In this document: positions 44,379-51,487 of the stretch, one piece after another
How the letters are laid out: every line of letters begins with the position of its first letter
Numbering within the stretch: position 1 is the stretch's first letter
From: an uncultured Prevotellaceae bacterium
GTDB lineage: Bacteria > Bacteroidota > Bacteroidia > Bacteroidales > Bacteroidaceae
Assembly (NCBI GenBank): GCA_902776195.1
Contig: CACYPF010000014.1
Location: 1-63,722 of the forward strand
Reading direction: 5' to 3'
DNA: 63,722 bases
Notes under the pieces: model-generated
What the model was told of the DNA's origin: nothing
Database searches by the model: none
The model's input: only the letters and a program-made list of their open reading frames with translations
Position numbers and translations under genes: made by a program

Positions 44379-47111
44379 TTATCTCATGATTCTTTTTTTG
44401 CCGTTCTGAATATAAATGCCTTTTGCCGGCTTGCTGACACGGTGTCCTTGAAGGTCATAGAGTGTGGATTCACCGGCTGTATCGGTATTACCGTTGACAG
44501 CATGTATTGCCGTACTGCCACCGTTGAAGGCGAAATGGAAGTCACGTTCCAGACTGATGCCGTCCTCTGTGGCTTTTACCTTGACGGTAAACAGGGTGCT
44601 GGCAGTGGCGGAGGGGGTGACAGTGAGCACGCCGTCTTTCTCATTGACAGCAACACCTGTCGGGGCACTGATGGTGTAGGAGGGATGGGTGTATCCTGCG
44701 AAATAGTCGGCAAGCGTAAGCGTCCCGGTATCGTCAATGCGGAAGTTGGGTACAGCGATCCAGTTCAGGTACTCCTCCAAGTCTGTATAATAGTCTCCGT
44801 CACGGTCTTCATTGTTGTTGGCTATGTCGGGACTGGTTCCTGTCAGTGCCTCAAACCAGTTGGGAATACCATCTTGGTCGGTATCCCACCCTGCCTCACG
44901 CTGTGTGGTGATGATACCCAGTTTCTCAAGGTCGAAACCCTCACAGCCAGCGTCTTCCTCTGAGTCGATAAGTCCTGCTCTTCCTGAGCGGCTTCCCTTG
45001 GTAGAGGTGGTACCTGTCAGCGTCTCATGAACCATGCGCTGGTCATGCAGGTCGAAGAATGGCTGGTTGCAGCCGACATCACTCAGCACATTCTTAAATG
45101 CTGCTTTTGCTGTCTCCATGTTGCCCTCTGGGTTGATAAAGCTGAACGGTGTCGTGGGGAGTGGGTCCCAGTCTACCACCTGTCCGCCAGAGGTGCTGTA
45201 TTTATAGGTGGTTCCTTTCTTGTCTTCCGTCAGGCTGCCGTTGTTCTTCTCCTGTCGGAGGTTACCGTTGACATAGACGCTCTGTGTCCCGGAGCCCGTA
45301 CCTTCTAATTGCAGGTTCATCAGGGTAGAGGTGCTGTTGGCACCCATCTTATAGTAGTTGTTACAGAAGTTCATCTCGTGAGTACCACCGTCTGTGGCTC
45401 GTCCTCCCCAGTTGTATACCACATTATTATATATGTCATGATGTCCGTCATAGGCTCCTTTTCCGTCCAAGCCTCCAGAGATACTCCAGTTACGACCCTC
45501 ACAGTGGGCAAGCAGGTTATGATGGTAAGAGCCAGGCTGTCCGCCCATCTCACCACCACCGATGGTGGCAGCATAGCCATGTCGGGTACCTGCCCCGTAG
45601 TTGGGATGTCCTGCCTGGTTCAAAGCCTCGCTGATGAGGGTATGCTGCAGGGTCAGTCCCTTGGCATTACGACTGCTGAACGCCTCGTCAATCGTCCATG
45701 ATATGGAGCAGTGGTCCATGATGGCATGGTCGTTGCCTGCCATACCCATACCGTCCAGTCCGCTAAGGGTGGTCTCCTCGTATTTGTCTCTGTCTGCCCC
45801 ATAGGCGGCATCGATATCTGCCGACTCCTTGGGTATGACTTTCCCACTGGTGAGCCGCTTGTGTCCCAAGCGCATCCTCATGAAACGGGTGATGCCGTCA
45901 CTCTGCATGCCGAAAGGACAGGTACGGAGCATGATGCCATTGCCGGGGGCGGTCTGACCGGCTATCGTCACATATTTGTCAGCACAGGTCAGACGACTCT
46001 TCAGGGAGATGACTCCTGCCACGTCAAAGACGATGGTACGTGGACCGCTGACCTTCTTGATACCGTAACGGAAAGAACCTTCTATGGGGTTATTGTCGTC
46101 ACCGTTGTCGTCGAGGGTGGTGACATGGTAGACACTGCCGCCACGTCCGCCGATAGCATAACGACCATATCCCTCTGCACCGGGGAAGGCAAGGCGGCGG
46201 GGTTGGAACTGGTATAGCTTACCTTTATACACCTTACCGTCGTTGTCTACCTCATCGACCCGCCACCAGTAGCTCTTCAGTGGTGAGAAACCGGTAGCTG
46301 TATAGTTGCTGGCACTGCCTTCGTATTGGTAGGTGGTGGCTGTCTCCACCTCTTCCTTGTCTGTTCCATAGACCAACCGGTGTGTCTTGGCTATGTCGGC
46401 GGGTAGCCATGAGAAGGTGACACGCCCGTCATCAGCATCCACGTGATAGTCCAGGTGGGCTGGGTAGGGGTCCATGACACCATAGGGGTTAACATCAAAT
46501 TCCAGACCGTTGATCATGATACTGGTGCGGTCGTAACTCTCACCAGTCTTAGGGACAGCGGTATATTTGATGACTACAGGCTGTCCCTCGGTAACGTTAA
46601 ACTCCACATACGAGGTGCCGCACTCTGAGAATTTGGTCTTGCCGGAGCTATGGGAACCTTTGCCGCTTAATACACCGTCAACACTTACCTCCACGTCGGG
46701 ATGGCGTTGGTTGGCATCGGTGTCGTTATGGTAGGCAAGCAGGGAGTGCTGTCCTGCGGAAAGACCGGTAATCGTGAGGGTGATGGCTGTCTTTCCCTCT
46801 TTGATCCATACATAGTTGCCATCCTCCAGATGACAGGCAAAGACACCGTCGCCCAGTAATTTACTTTGTGTGATGAGATTCTTGTTCCAGTTGGATGCTA
46901 AGCCTGTGGCTCCCTCTGCGGCGGCGACAGTGATGGTGACACCATTGTCCAGTGTCTTCTGTTCACTGGCGACACGACCGACAGCCCATGCGGTATATTC
47001 GGGGTCTGTGACTTCTGCCGATTGCCTTCCCGGGAAATCGAAATCAATACTTTGTGCCGTCATGGTGAGGGCGCAAAAGAGACATGCTGTAGTTAATAGT
47101 TTTCTTCTCAT
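44379..47111 (-). CDS. Secreted pectate lyase-like polysaccharide lyase
   Basis: 910 residues from ATG at 47111; upstream in-frame starts lie before the promoter. Signal peptide MRRKLLTTACLFCALTMTAQ. N-terminal beta domains (about 20-250) are followed by a fibronectin-like segment, then the right-handed beta-helix lyase domain (about 305-640: LAFPGAEGYGRYAIGGRGGS, VFDVAGVISLKSRL, ITRFMRMRLGHKRL, DHAIMDHCSISWTIDEAFS, EGRNWSISGG). A C-terminal segment LYDLQGHRVSKPAKGIYIQN resembles a type IX sorting domain. Probably degrades pectin outside the cell. Exact PL family not resolved. Confidence 0.88.
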   Translation of the reverse strand: MRRKLLTTACLFCALTMTAQSIDFDFPGRQSAEVTDPEYTAWAVGRVASEQKTLDNGVTITVAAAEGATGLASNWNKNLITQSKLLGDGVFACHLEDGNYVWIKEGKTAITLTITGLSAGQHSLLAYHNDTDANQRHPDVEVSVDGVLSGKGSHSSGKTKFSECGTSYVEFNVTEGQPVVIKYTAVPKTGESYDRTSIMINGLEFDVNPYGVMDPYPAHLDYHVDADDGRVTFSWLPADIAKTHRLVYGTDKEEVETATTYQYEGSASNYTATGFSPLKSYWWRVDEVDNDGKVYKGKLYQFQPRRLAFPGAEGYGRYAIGGRGGSVYHVTTLDDNGDDNNPIEGSFRYGIKKVSGPRTIVFDVAGVISLKSRLTCADKYVTIAGQTAPGNGIMLRTCPFGMQSDGITRFMRMRLGHKRLTSGKVIPKESADIDAAYGADRDKYEETTLSGLDGMGMAGNDHAIMDHCSISWTIDEAFSSRNAKGLTLQHTLISEALNQAGHPNYGAGTRHGYAATIGGGEMGGQPGSYHHNLLAHCEGRNWSISGGLDGKGAYDGHHDIYNNVVYNWGGRATDGGTHEMNFCNNYYKMGANSTSTLMNLQLEGTGSGTQSVYVNGNLRQEKNNGSLTEDKKGTTYKYSTSGGQVVDWDPLPTTPFSFINPEGNMETAKAAFKNVLSDVGCNQPFFDLHDQRMVHETLTGTTSTKGSRSGRAGLIDSEEDAGCEGFDLEKLGIITTQREAGWDTDQDGIPNWFEALTGTSPDIANNNEDRDGDYYTDLEEYLNWIAVPNFRIDDTGTLTLADYFAGYTHPSYTISAPTGVAVNEKDGVLTVTPSATASTLFTVKVKATEDGISLERDFHFAFNGGSTAIHAVNGNTDTAGESTLYDLQGHRVSKPAKGIYIQNGKKRIMR

Positions 47112-47129
47112 ATGCTGGTTTGTTTTAGT

Positions 47130-47186
47130 TTCTTTTTTTGCCGAGACGGAGTAATTTCGCCATCTGTGATGGCAAAGGTACAAAAA
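47130..47186 (-). repeat. Promoter-hairpin repeat, copy 1 (leader of the lyase gene)
   Basis: 57-nt element nearly identical (about 4 mismatches) to 55499-55554. On the minus strand it contains the -7 box TACCTTTG (47180-47173), a hairpin GCCATC-ACA-GATGGC, then TTACTCCGTCTCGGC and an A-run. It forms the promoter and most of the 5' leader of the pectate lyase gene. Confidence 0.8.
47173..47180 (-). promoter_or_regulatory. -7 box TACCTTTG for the pectate lyase gene
   Basis: Perfect TAnnTTTG inside the repeat; 61 nt from the box to ATG at 47111. Confidence 0.7.
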
Positions 47187-47187
47187 A

Positions 47188-47215
47188 TTCCTAGTTCCTA
47201 GTTCATAATTCATAG
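47188..47215. repeat. Heptamer array, four units of TTCCTAG type
   Basis: Two TTCCTAG units then TTCATAA and TTCATAG, in the divergent promoter region between the lyase and the pseudouridine synthase genes. Confidence 0.85.
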
Positions 47216-47222
47216 TTTTTTG

Positions 47223-47230
47223 TATTTTTG
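47223..47230 (+). promoter_or_regulatory. -7 box TATTTTTG only 8 nt before the pseudouridine synthase start
   Basis: Matches TAnnTTTG on the + strand; ATG at 47239 follows after 8 nt. Confidence 0.6.
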
Positions 47231-47238
47231 CAGAAGAA

Positions 47239-48660
47239 ATGCGCATACATTCCTTATATACCGACATCCCGAAGCCGGAACGGTTCACGTACCCGTTCTG
47301 CTATGAACCGCATCCGTTGTGCCAGCTGGCAGCGAAAGAGGTACAGGAGTATATCGCCAGCCATGAGGTCATCAGGGATGATGCGGATAACGGAAAGATG
47401 TTCGGGGTATTGATCGTGGAATCCCCAGGTGTTTCTCCCCCTCAACAGGGGGAGTCTGAGGGGGTCTTCTTCCTGGCTGCCTATAGCGGGTTGCTGGCTG
47501 GACGCAACGACTGGGACTATTTCGTCCCGCCTGTCTTTGACGCACAACAGCCCGACGGCTATTTCAAGACCAAGGAGCGTGAGATATCTCTCACCTCTCA
47601 CTCCTCACCTCTCACCACTAAAAAAATGTCCCAAGACCTCCAGTCATGGCTCTTCCATCAGTATCAGTTATTGAACGCACGGGGAGAGTCGAAAGACCTG
47701 GTGGACGTATGGCAGGAATACTATTCGCGACCTAAGTTACGTCGGAAATTCCCACTGCCGCCGGGTGGCACGGGGGACTGTTGTGCACCGAAACTATTGC
47801 AGTATGCCTATCAGCAGGGACTCAAACCTATCTGTATGGCGGAGTTCTGGTGGGGACAGCCGACAAAGGAGGAGCTGCGCCGGCATCTGAACTATTACCC
47901 TGCTTGTCGTGGAAAGTGTAAGCCAATCCTGACATGGATGCTGCAGGGCTTGGAGGTAGACCCTGACCCGGAGGCGCTGGGCTTCCAGCACATGGAGTTA
48001 CCTGTTGTCTATGAGGATGACGCTATCGTTGTCGTCGACAAACCCAGTGGTATGCTGTCTGTACCGGGACGTATCGAGGAATACAGTGTGGCGACGGTGA
48101 TGCGACAGCGTTACCCCGACTGTGTCATAGCCCATCGGTTGGATATGGGTACCAGTGGCTTGCTGATCGTGGCAAAAACAATGGAGGCATATCACCCGTT
48201 GCAGGAGCAGTTCATCCGTCACCAGGTGCGTAAGAAATATATAGCATTGCTGGAAAGTACCGCACTCTCCTCAGAAAGAAATTCTTCACTCTTCACTCTT
48301 CACTCTTCACTTAAATCAGGCACCATTTCCCTGCCTTTACGTCCAGACCCTATGAACCGCCCCCGTCAGGTGGTGGATATGGAGCATGGCAAACGTGCCG
48401 TCACAGACTACGAGTTTCTCTCACCTCTTACCTCTCACCTATCACCTCTTCAATTAGTCGCCCTCTACCCCCAGACAGGACGCACCCACCAGTTGCGCAT
48501 CCACTGTGCCCATCCCGACGGCTTGGGCTGTCCCATCAAGGGTGACGAACTCTACGGCACCAAGGCTGACCGCCTCTATCTCCACGCCTCAGAGATATGG
48601 TTCCGACACCCCATCACTGGCGATGAGATGCACCTCGTATCGCCCTCTCCCTTCTTATAA
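47239..48660 (+). CDS. RluA-family pseudouridine synthase with repeat-derived insertions
   Basis: 473 residues. The catalytic domain (about 250-473) shows DAIVVVDKPSGMLSVPGR, the catalytic Asp302 in IAHRLDMGTSGLL, QVRKKYIALL, PQTGRTHQLRIH and DELYG. An N-terminal domain (about 1-245) with a Trp/Tyr-rich segment is typical of the larger Bacteroidota RluA members. It isomerises uridines in rRNA or tRNA; the target site is unknown. Four stretches derive from repeats: a palindromic element at 47435-47472 and heptamer arrays at 47589, 48285 and 48419, adding residues such as SPPQQGESEG, LTSHSSPLTT, SSLFTLHSSL and LTSHLSPL. The frame stays open through all four. Confidence 0.9.
   Translation: MRIHSLYTDIPKPERFTYPFCYEPHPLCQLAAKEVQEYIASHEVIRDDADNGKMFGVLIVESPGVSPPQQGESEGVFFLAAYSGLLAGRNDWDYFVPPVFDAQQPDGYFKTKEREISLTSHSSPLTTKKMSQDLQSWLFHQYQLLNARGESKDLVDVWQEYYSRPKLRRKFPLPPGGTGDCCAPKLLQYAYQQGLKPICMAEFWWGQPTKEELRRHLNYYPACRGKCKPILTWMLQGLEVDPDPEALGFQHMELPVVYEDDAIVVVDKPSGMLSVPGRIEEYSVATVMRQRYPDCVIAHRLDMGTSGLLIVAKTMEAYHPLQEQFIRHQVRKKYIALLESTALSSERNSSLFTLHSSLKSGTISLPLRPDPMNRPRQVVDMEHGKRAVTDYEFLSPLTSHLSPLQLVALYPQTGRTHQLRIHCAHPDGLGCPIKGDELYGTKADRLYLHASEIWFRHPITGDEMHLVSPSPFL
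47435..47472 (+). repeat. Palindromic repeat inside the pseudouridine synthase ORF
   Basis: CTCCCCCT paired with AGGGGGAG, then a GAGGGGGTCTTCTT tail. Closely resembles the intergenic element at 48715-48750 just past the end of the same gene. Confidence 0.75.
47589..47616 (+). repeat. Heptamer array inside the pseudouridine synthase ORF (TCTCACC type)
   Basis: Four heptamers: two TCTCACC, one TCTCACT, one CCTCACC. Encodes a Ser/Thr/Leu-rich linker. Confidence 0.85.
48285..48312 (+). repeat. Heptamer array inside the pseudouridine synthase ORF (TTCACTC type)
   Basis: Three TTCACTC units and one TTCACTT. Nearly the same array occurs at 53524-53551. Confidence 0.85.
48419..48446 (+). repeat. 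Heptamer array inside the pseudouridine synthase ORF (TCTCACC type, second)
   Basis: Two TCTCACC units plus TCTTACC and TATCACC. Encodes LTSHLSP-like sequence just before the conserved VALYPQTGRTH motif. Confidence 0.85.
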
Positions 48661-48675
48661 AATAGAATACAGAAA

Positions 48676-48705
48676 AAGCCCCACCAATATGGTGAGGCTT
48701 TATTC
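48676..48705. terminator. Terminator between convergent genes
   Basis: AAGCC-CACC pairs with GGTG-GGCTT around loop AATAT, with A-rich and T-rich flanks on either side; it can serve both the pseudouridine synthase gene (+) and the GGGtGRT gene (-). Confidence 0.75.
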
Positions 48706-48714
48706 TTATCATAG

Positions 48715-48750
48715 CCTCCCCTCCACAGGGGAGGTTGGAGGGGTCTTCTT
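48715..48750. repeat. Palindromic repeat, intergenic copy
   Basis: CCTCCCCT paired with AGGGGAGG followed by GGAGGGGTCTTCTT. It ends at the stop of the GGGtGRT gene and is the sister of the coding copy at 47435-47472. Confidence 0.75.
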
Positions 48751-49766
48751 TACTTCTTATTCAGTGCCAGGTCGATAGCTACGGCAATAGCTACGGTAGC
48801 ACCTACCATCGGGTTGTTACCGATACCCAGGAAGCCCATCATCTCAACGTGAGCAGGAACAGAAGAAGAACCTGCGAACTGAGCGTCGCTGTGCATACGA
48901 CCCATGGTGTCTGTCATACCGTAAGAGGCAGGACCAGCAGCCATGTTGTCGGGGTGCAGGGTACGACCCGTACCACCACCGGAAGCTACAGAGAAGTAAG
49001 GCTTACCAGCCAGTGTGCGCTCCTTCTTGTAAGTACCAGCTACTGGGTGCTGGAAGCGGGTGGGGTTGGTAGAGTTACCCGTGATGGACACGTCTACATT
49101 CTCATGCCACAGGATAGCGACACCCTCGCGGACATCGTCAGCGCCATAGCACTTAACCTTCAGACGGCTGGGGTTGTTGCCGTAAGGTACCTCACGGACA
49201 ATCTTCAGCTCAGAGGTGAAGTAGTCGAACTGTGTCTGTACGTATGTGAAGCCATTGATACGGCTGATGATCTGTGCGGCATCCTTACCCAGACCGTTCA
49301 GGATGACACGGAGGGGCTTCTGACGCACCTTGTTAGCCATCTCGGCAATCTTGATGGCACCCTCAGCAGCGGCGAAACTCTCATGACCAGCCAGGAAGGC
49401 GAAGCACTCAGTCTCCTCACGCAGCAGACGGGCAGCCAGGTTACCATGACCCAGACCTACCTTACGGTCATCGGCAACACTACCGGGGATGCAGAAGCTC
49501 TGCAGACCGATACCGATAGCCTCGGCAGCGTCAGCGGCAGTCTTCACACCCTTCTTGATGGCGATGGCGGCACCGCAAACGTATGCCCACTTGGCGTTCT
49601 CAAAACAGATACGCTGGGTGTCCTCACACATCTGATAGGGGTCAACACCTGCCTTATCACAAATCTCGTTGGCTTCCTCAATACTATTGATGCCATTCTC
49701 TTTCAGAGCTGCAAGAACTTGGTTGATACGGCGCTCCTGGCTCTCAAACTGTACTTTTCTTATCAT
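48750..49766 (-). CDS. GGGtGRT protein
   Basis: 338 residues from ATG at 49766; the ATG at 49799 would lie within the preceding gene. The family signature is SVASGGGTGRTLHPDNMAAG. Other conserved stretches are FCIPGSVADDRKVGLGHGNL, CFAFLAGHESFAAAEGAIKI and the C-terminal FLGIGNNPMVGATVAIAVAI. Function unknown, but the family nearly always pairs with an Fe-S scaffold-like protein as here, suggesting they act together. Confidence 0.9.
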   Translation of the reverse strand: MIRKVQFESQERRINQVLAALKENGINSIEEANEICDKAGVDPYQMCEDTQRICFENAKWAYVCGAAIAIKKGVKTAADAAEAIGIGLQSFCIPGSVADDRKVGLGHGNLAARLLREETECFAFLAGHESFAAAEGAIKIAEMANKVRQKPLRVILNGLGKDAAQIISRINGFTYVQTQFDYFTSELKIVREVPYGNNPSRLKVKCYGADDVREGVAILWHENVDVSITGNSTNPTRFQHPVAGTYKKERTLAGKPYFSVASGGGTGRTLHPDNMAAGPASYGMTDTMGRMHSDAQFAGSSSVPAHVEMMGFLGIGNNPMVGATVAIAVAIDLALNKK

Positions 49767-49779
49767 CGTCGTGTCCTCC

Positions 49780-50481
49780 TTATTCTTTACGTGGGTCAAT
49801 AGCCTTCACTGCACCCTGCTCCTCTGTCGTACGACCGTAAGAGCCGGTGAACTTCTTCACAGCCTCGTTGGCATCCATACCGTTCTTGATGGCTTCCATC
49901 ATCTTGCCGAGGTGTACGTACTCGTAACCGCAAACCTCGTTGTTCTCGTCAAGGAACTGCTTGGTGATGTAACCCTCGGTGAGCTCCAGGTAACGGGTAC
50001 CCTTTGCCATGGTTCCATAGAGTGTTCCAGTCTGTGAGCGGAGTCCCTTACCAAGGTCTTCCAGACCGGCGCCGATTGCAAGACCGCCCTCAGAGAAAGC
50101 ACTCTGTGTGCGACCATAGACAATCTGCAGGAACAACTCACGCATAGCGGTGTTGATGGCATCACATACCAGGTCAGTATTCAGTGCCTCCAACAGGGTC
50201 TTACCAGGCAGAATCTCACTTGCCATGGCGGCAGAGTGGGTCATACCGGTGCAACCGATGGTCTCCACCAGTGCTTCCTGGATGATACCGTCCTTCACGT
50301 TGAGGCTCAGCTTACAAGCGCCCTGCTGTGGTGCGCACCATCCGATACCATGGGTGTAACCCGAAATGTCCTTAATCTCTTTTGCCTGAATCCATTTGCC
50401 CTCCTCGGGAATGGGTGCAGGTCCATGGTAAGCGCCCTTGCAGACACTACACATGTTCTTCACTTCAGTGGAATAAATCAT
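49780..50481 (-). CDS. Iron-sulfur cluster assembly scaffold-like protein
   Basis: 233 residues on the minus strand. The N-terminal MCSVCKGAYHGPAPIPEEG has a CxxC; the core GIGWCAPQQGACKLSLNVKD and ALVETIGCTGMTHSAAMASE resembles the NifU/IscU-type cysteine pattern. It directly precedes the GGGtGRT gene (13 nt between stop and start). Annotated in related genomes as an Fe-S assembly scaffold; direct cluster transfer is unproven. It may link to the separate suf operon at 7-12 kb, which lacks SufE and SufU, but that is inference. Confidence 0.82.
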   Translation of the reverse strand: MIYSTEVKNMCSVCKGAYHGPAPIPEEGKWIQAKEIKDISGYTHGIGWCAPQQGACKLSLNVKDGIIQEALVETIGCTGMTHSAAMASEILPGKTLLEALNTDLVCDAINTAMRELFLQIVYGRTQSAFSEGGLAIGAGLEDLGKGLRSQTGTLYGTMAKGTRYLELTEGYITKQFLDENNEVCGYEYVHLGKMMEAIKNGMDANEAVKKFTGSYGRTTEEQGAVKAIDPRKE

Positions 50482-50630
50482 TGTTATCTAAATTTGGATT
50501 AAATATAATATTAATACTCTAAATTGCAAAATTACTCGGATATTTTCAACTATCCAAACGGGAAACCACCTATTTAAGAACAATTAACAGAGAAAAATAC
50601 CTATTTCTTGTGATGTTGGCGGAATCTTTG

Positions 50631-50638
50631 TAACTTTG
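50631..50638 (+). promoter_or_regulatory. -7 box TAACTTTG 10 nt before the C_GCAxxG_C_C gene
   Basis: Perfect TAnnTTTG; ATG at 50649 follows after 10 nt. Confidence 0.65.
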
Positions 50639-50648
50639 TCATGTGAAA

Positions 50649-51137
50649 ATGGCAAATTCTGATTTAGAACAGCGTGTGGAGCGTGCCGTGGAGAATTTCA
50701 TGGCGGGCTATGGCTGCTGCCAGAGTGTGGTGGCTGCTTTCTGTGACTTGTATGGTCTCGACGAGGTGATGGCGAAACGGATCGCGGCGGGCTTCGGCGG
50801 TGGTGTCGGACGGATGCGGATGATGTGCGGTGCCGTGTCTGGCATCGTGATACTTGTCGGACTGGACTGTGGACAGACGGAAGGCAGCGACCGCGAGGGT
50901 AAGTCGGCTTGTTATAAGGTGGTACAGGAACTGCTGGCGAAGTCGAAGGAGGAGAACGGCAGTCTCATTTGTGCGGAGATCCTTGGTCTGAAAGGGGTAG
51001 AGAAAGCAGCGTGCAGCTACGTCCCTTCTCCCCGCACGGCAGAATACTATAAGACTCGTCCTTGTGCCGCCAAGGTGGAGAGTGCCGCACGTATCTTTGC
51101 GGACTATCTGAGGCAGAAATATACCCCCTCTGTTTGA
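50649..51137 (+). CDS. C_GCAxxG_C_C family protein
   Basis: 162 residues from ATG at 50649 (a GTG two codons upstream is possible but less likely). The cysteine pattern is GYGCCQSVVAAF, GRMRMMCGAVSGIVILVG, LICAEILG and RPCAAKVESAARI, the signature of this family, thought to be a small redox or metal-binding protein. Divergent from the Fe-S scaffold gene. No membrane segment or signal peptide. Confidence 0.88.
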   Translation: MANSDLEQRVERAVENFMAGYGCCQSVVAAFCDLYGLDEVMAKRIAAGFGGGVGRMRMMCGAVSGIVILVGLDCGQTEGSDREGKSACYKVVQELLAKSKEENGSLICAEILGLKGVEKAACSYVPSPRTAEYYKTRPCAAKVESAARIFADYLRQKYTPSV

Positions 51138-51207
51138 TGTACGTCAAGAACATACCTTTTTGGAGTAGATTTTCTTCTTTTTTCTTGTTGTGTTCGCACA
51201 CAATCAC

Positions 51208-51215
51208 TACCTTTG
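51208..51215 (+). promoter_or_regulatory. -7 box TACCTTTG for the 21-codon ORF
   Basis: Perfect TAnnTTTG; the ORF starts 82 nt downstream, after a duplicated AGATTGTTTCAGG. Confidence 0.65.
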
Positions 51216-51297
51216 CATCGTCAAAAGACAAAAGAGATTGTTTCAGGAGACATTAAATAAAGATTGTTTCAGGTATTAATTAAAAAGGAAGAAGATT

Positions 51298-51363
51298 ATG
51301 ATTATTTTGAATTACGTAGTAGTTAAGCTCGCTTCCAAAGCCATTTCAATGGTGAAGAAATAA
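51298..51363 (+). CDS. 21-residue peptide, candidate small membrane or leader peptide
   Basis: ATG at 51298, TAA at 51361. It begins MIILNYVVVKLASK and ends MVKK, giving a hydrophobic N-terminal half and a basic amphipathic C-terminal half. It is preceded by the purine-rich AAAAAGGAAGAAG and followed by the sequence AGTCGAGCC and a T-run. Own promoter and terminator. No family recognised; could also be a leader peptide within a small RNA. Confidence 0.45.
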   Translation: MIILNYVVVKLASKAISMVKK

Positions 51364-51411
51364 GTCGAGCCTTTTTTTAGAAAGATTGGAAAAATTGAGA
51401 GAATACACAAA

Positions 51412-51448
51412 AGTCCCTGTGAGTCGTGCAGACCCGCAGGGCTTTTTT
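51412..51448 (+). terminator. Terminator downstream of the 21-codon ORF
   Basis: CCCTG (51415-51419) pairs with CAGGG (51437-51441), extended by a bulged AG/CT, then a T-run. Confidence 0.7.
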
Positions 51449-51487
51449 AAATGAGAAATGACTCATTTCTCATTTCTTTCATTTCTC
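51449..51487. repeat. Inverted/tandem CTCATTT array at the dusB 3' end
   Basis: AAATGAG units face CTCATTT units, forming a palindrome, and further CTCATTT-like heptamers follow. The dusB stop codon (51479-51481) and its last codons lie within the array. Confidence 0.75.

Larger units (their letters stand above)
51138..51478. other. Intergenic region with a 21-codon ORF and a terminator
   Basis: Between the C_GCAxxG_C_C gene and dusB. It holds a perfect -7 box, a direct repeat of AGATTGTTTCAGG (near 51234 and 51262), a 21-codon ORF, a terminator and an inverted ATTTCTC-type repeat. The layout parallels the small-peptide unit at 28.6 kb. Confidence 0.65.

Noticed and set aside
48735-49802. 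A 355-codon open frame on the + strand opposite the GGGtGRT gene
   Set aside because: It mirrors the biased codons of the real gene (family motif SGGGTGRT on the minus strand), has no promoter or protein-like composition and overlaps the gene fully.
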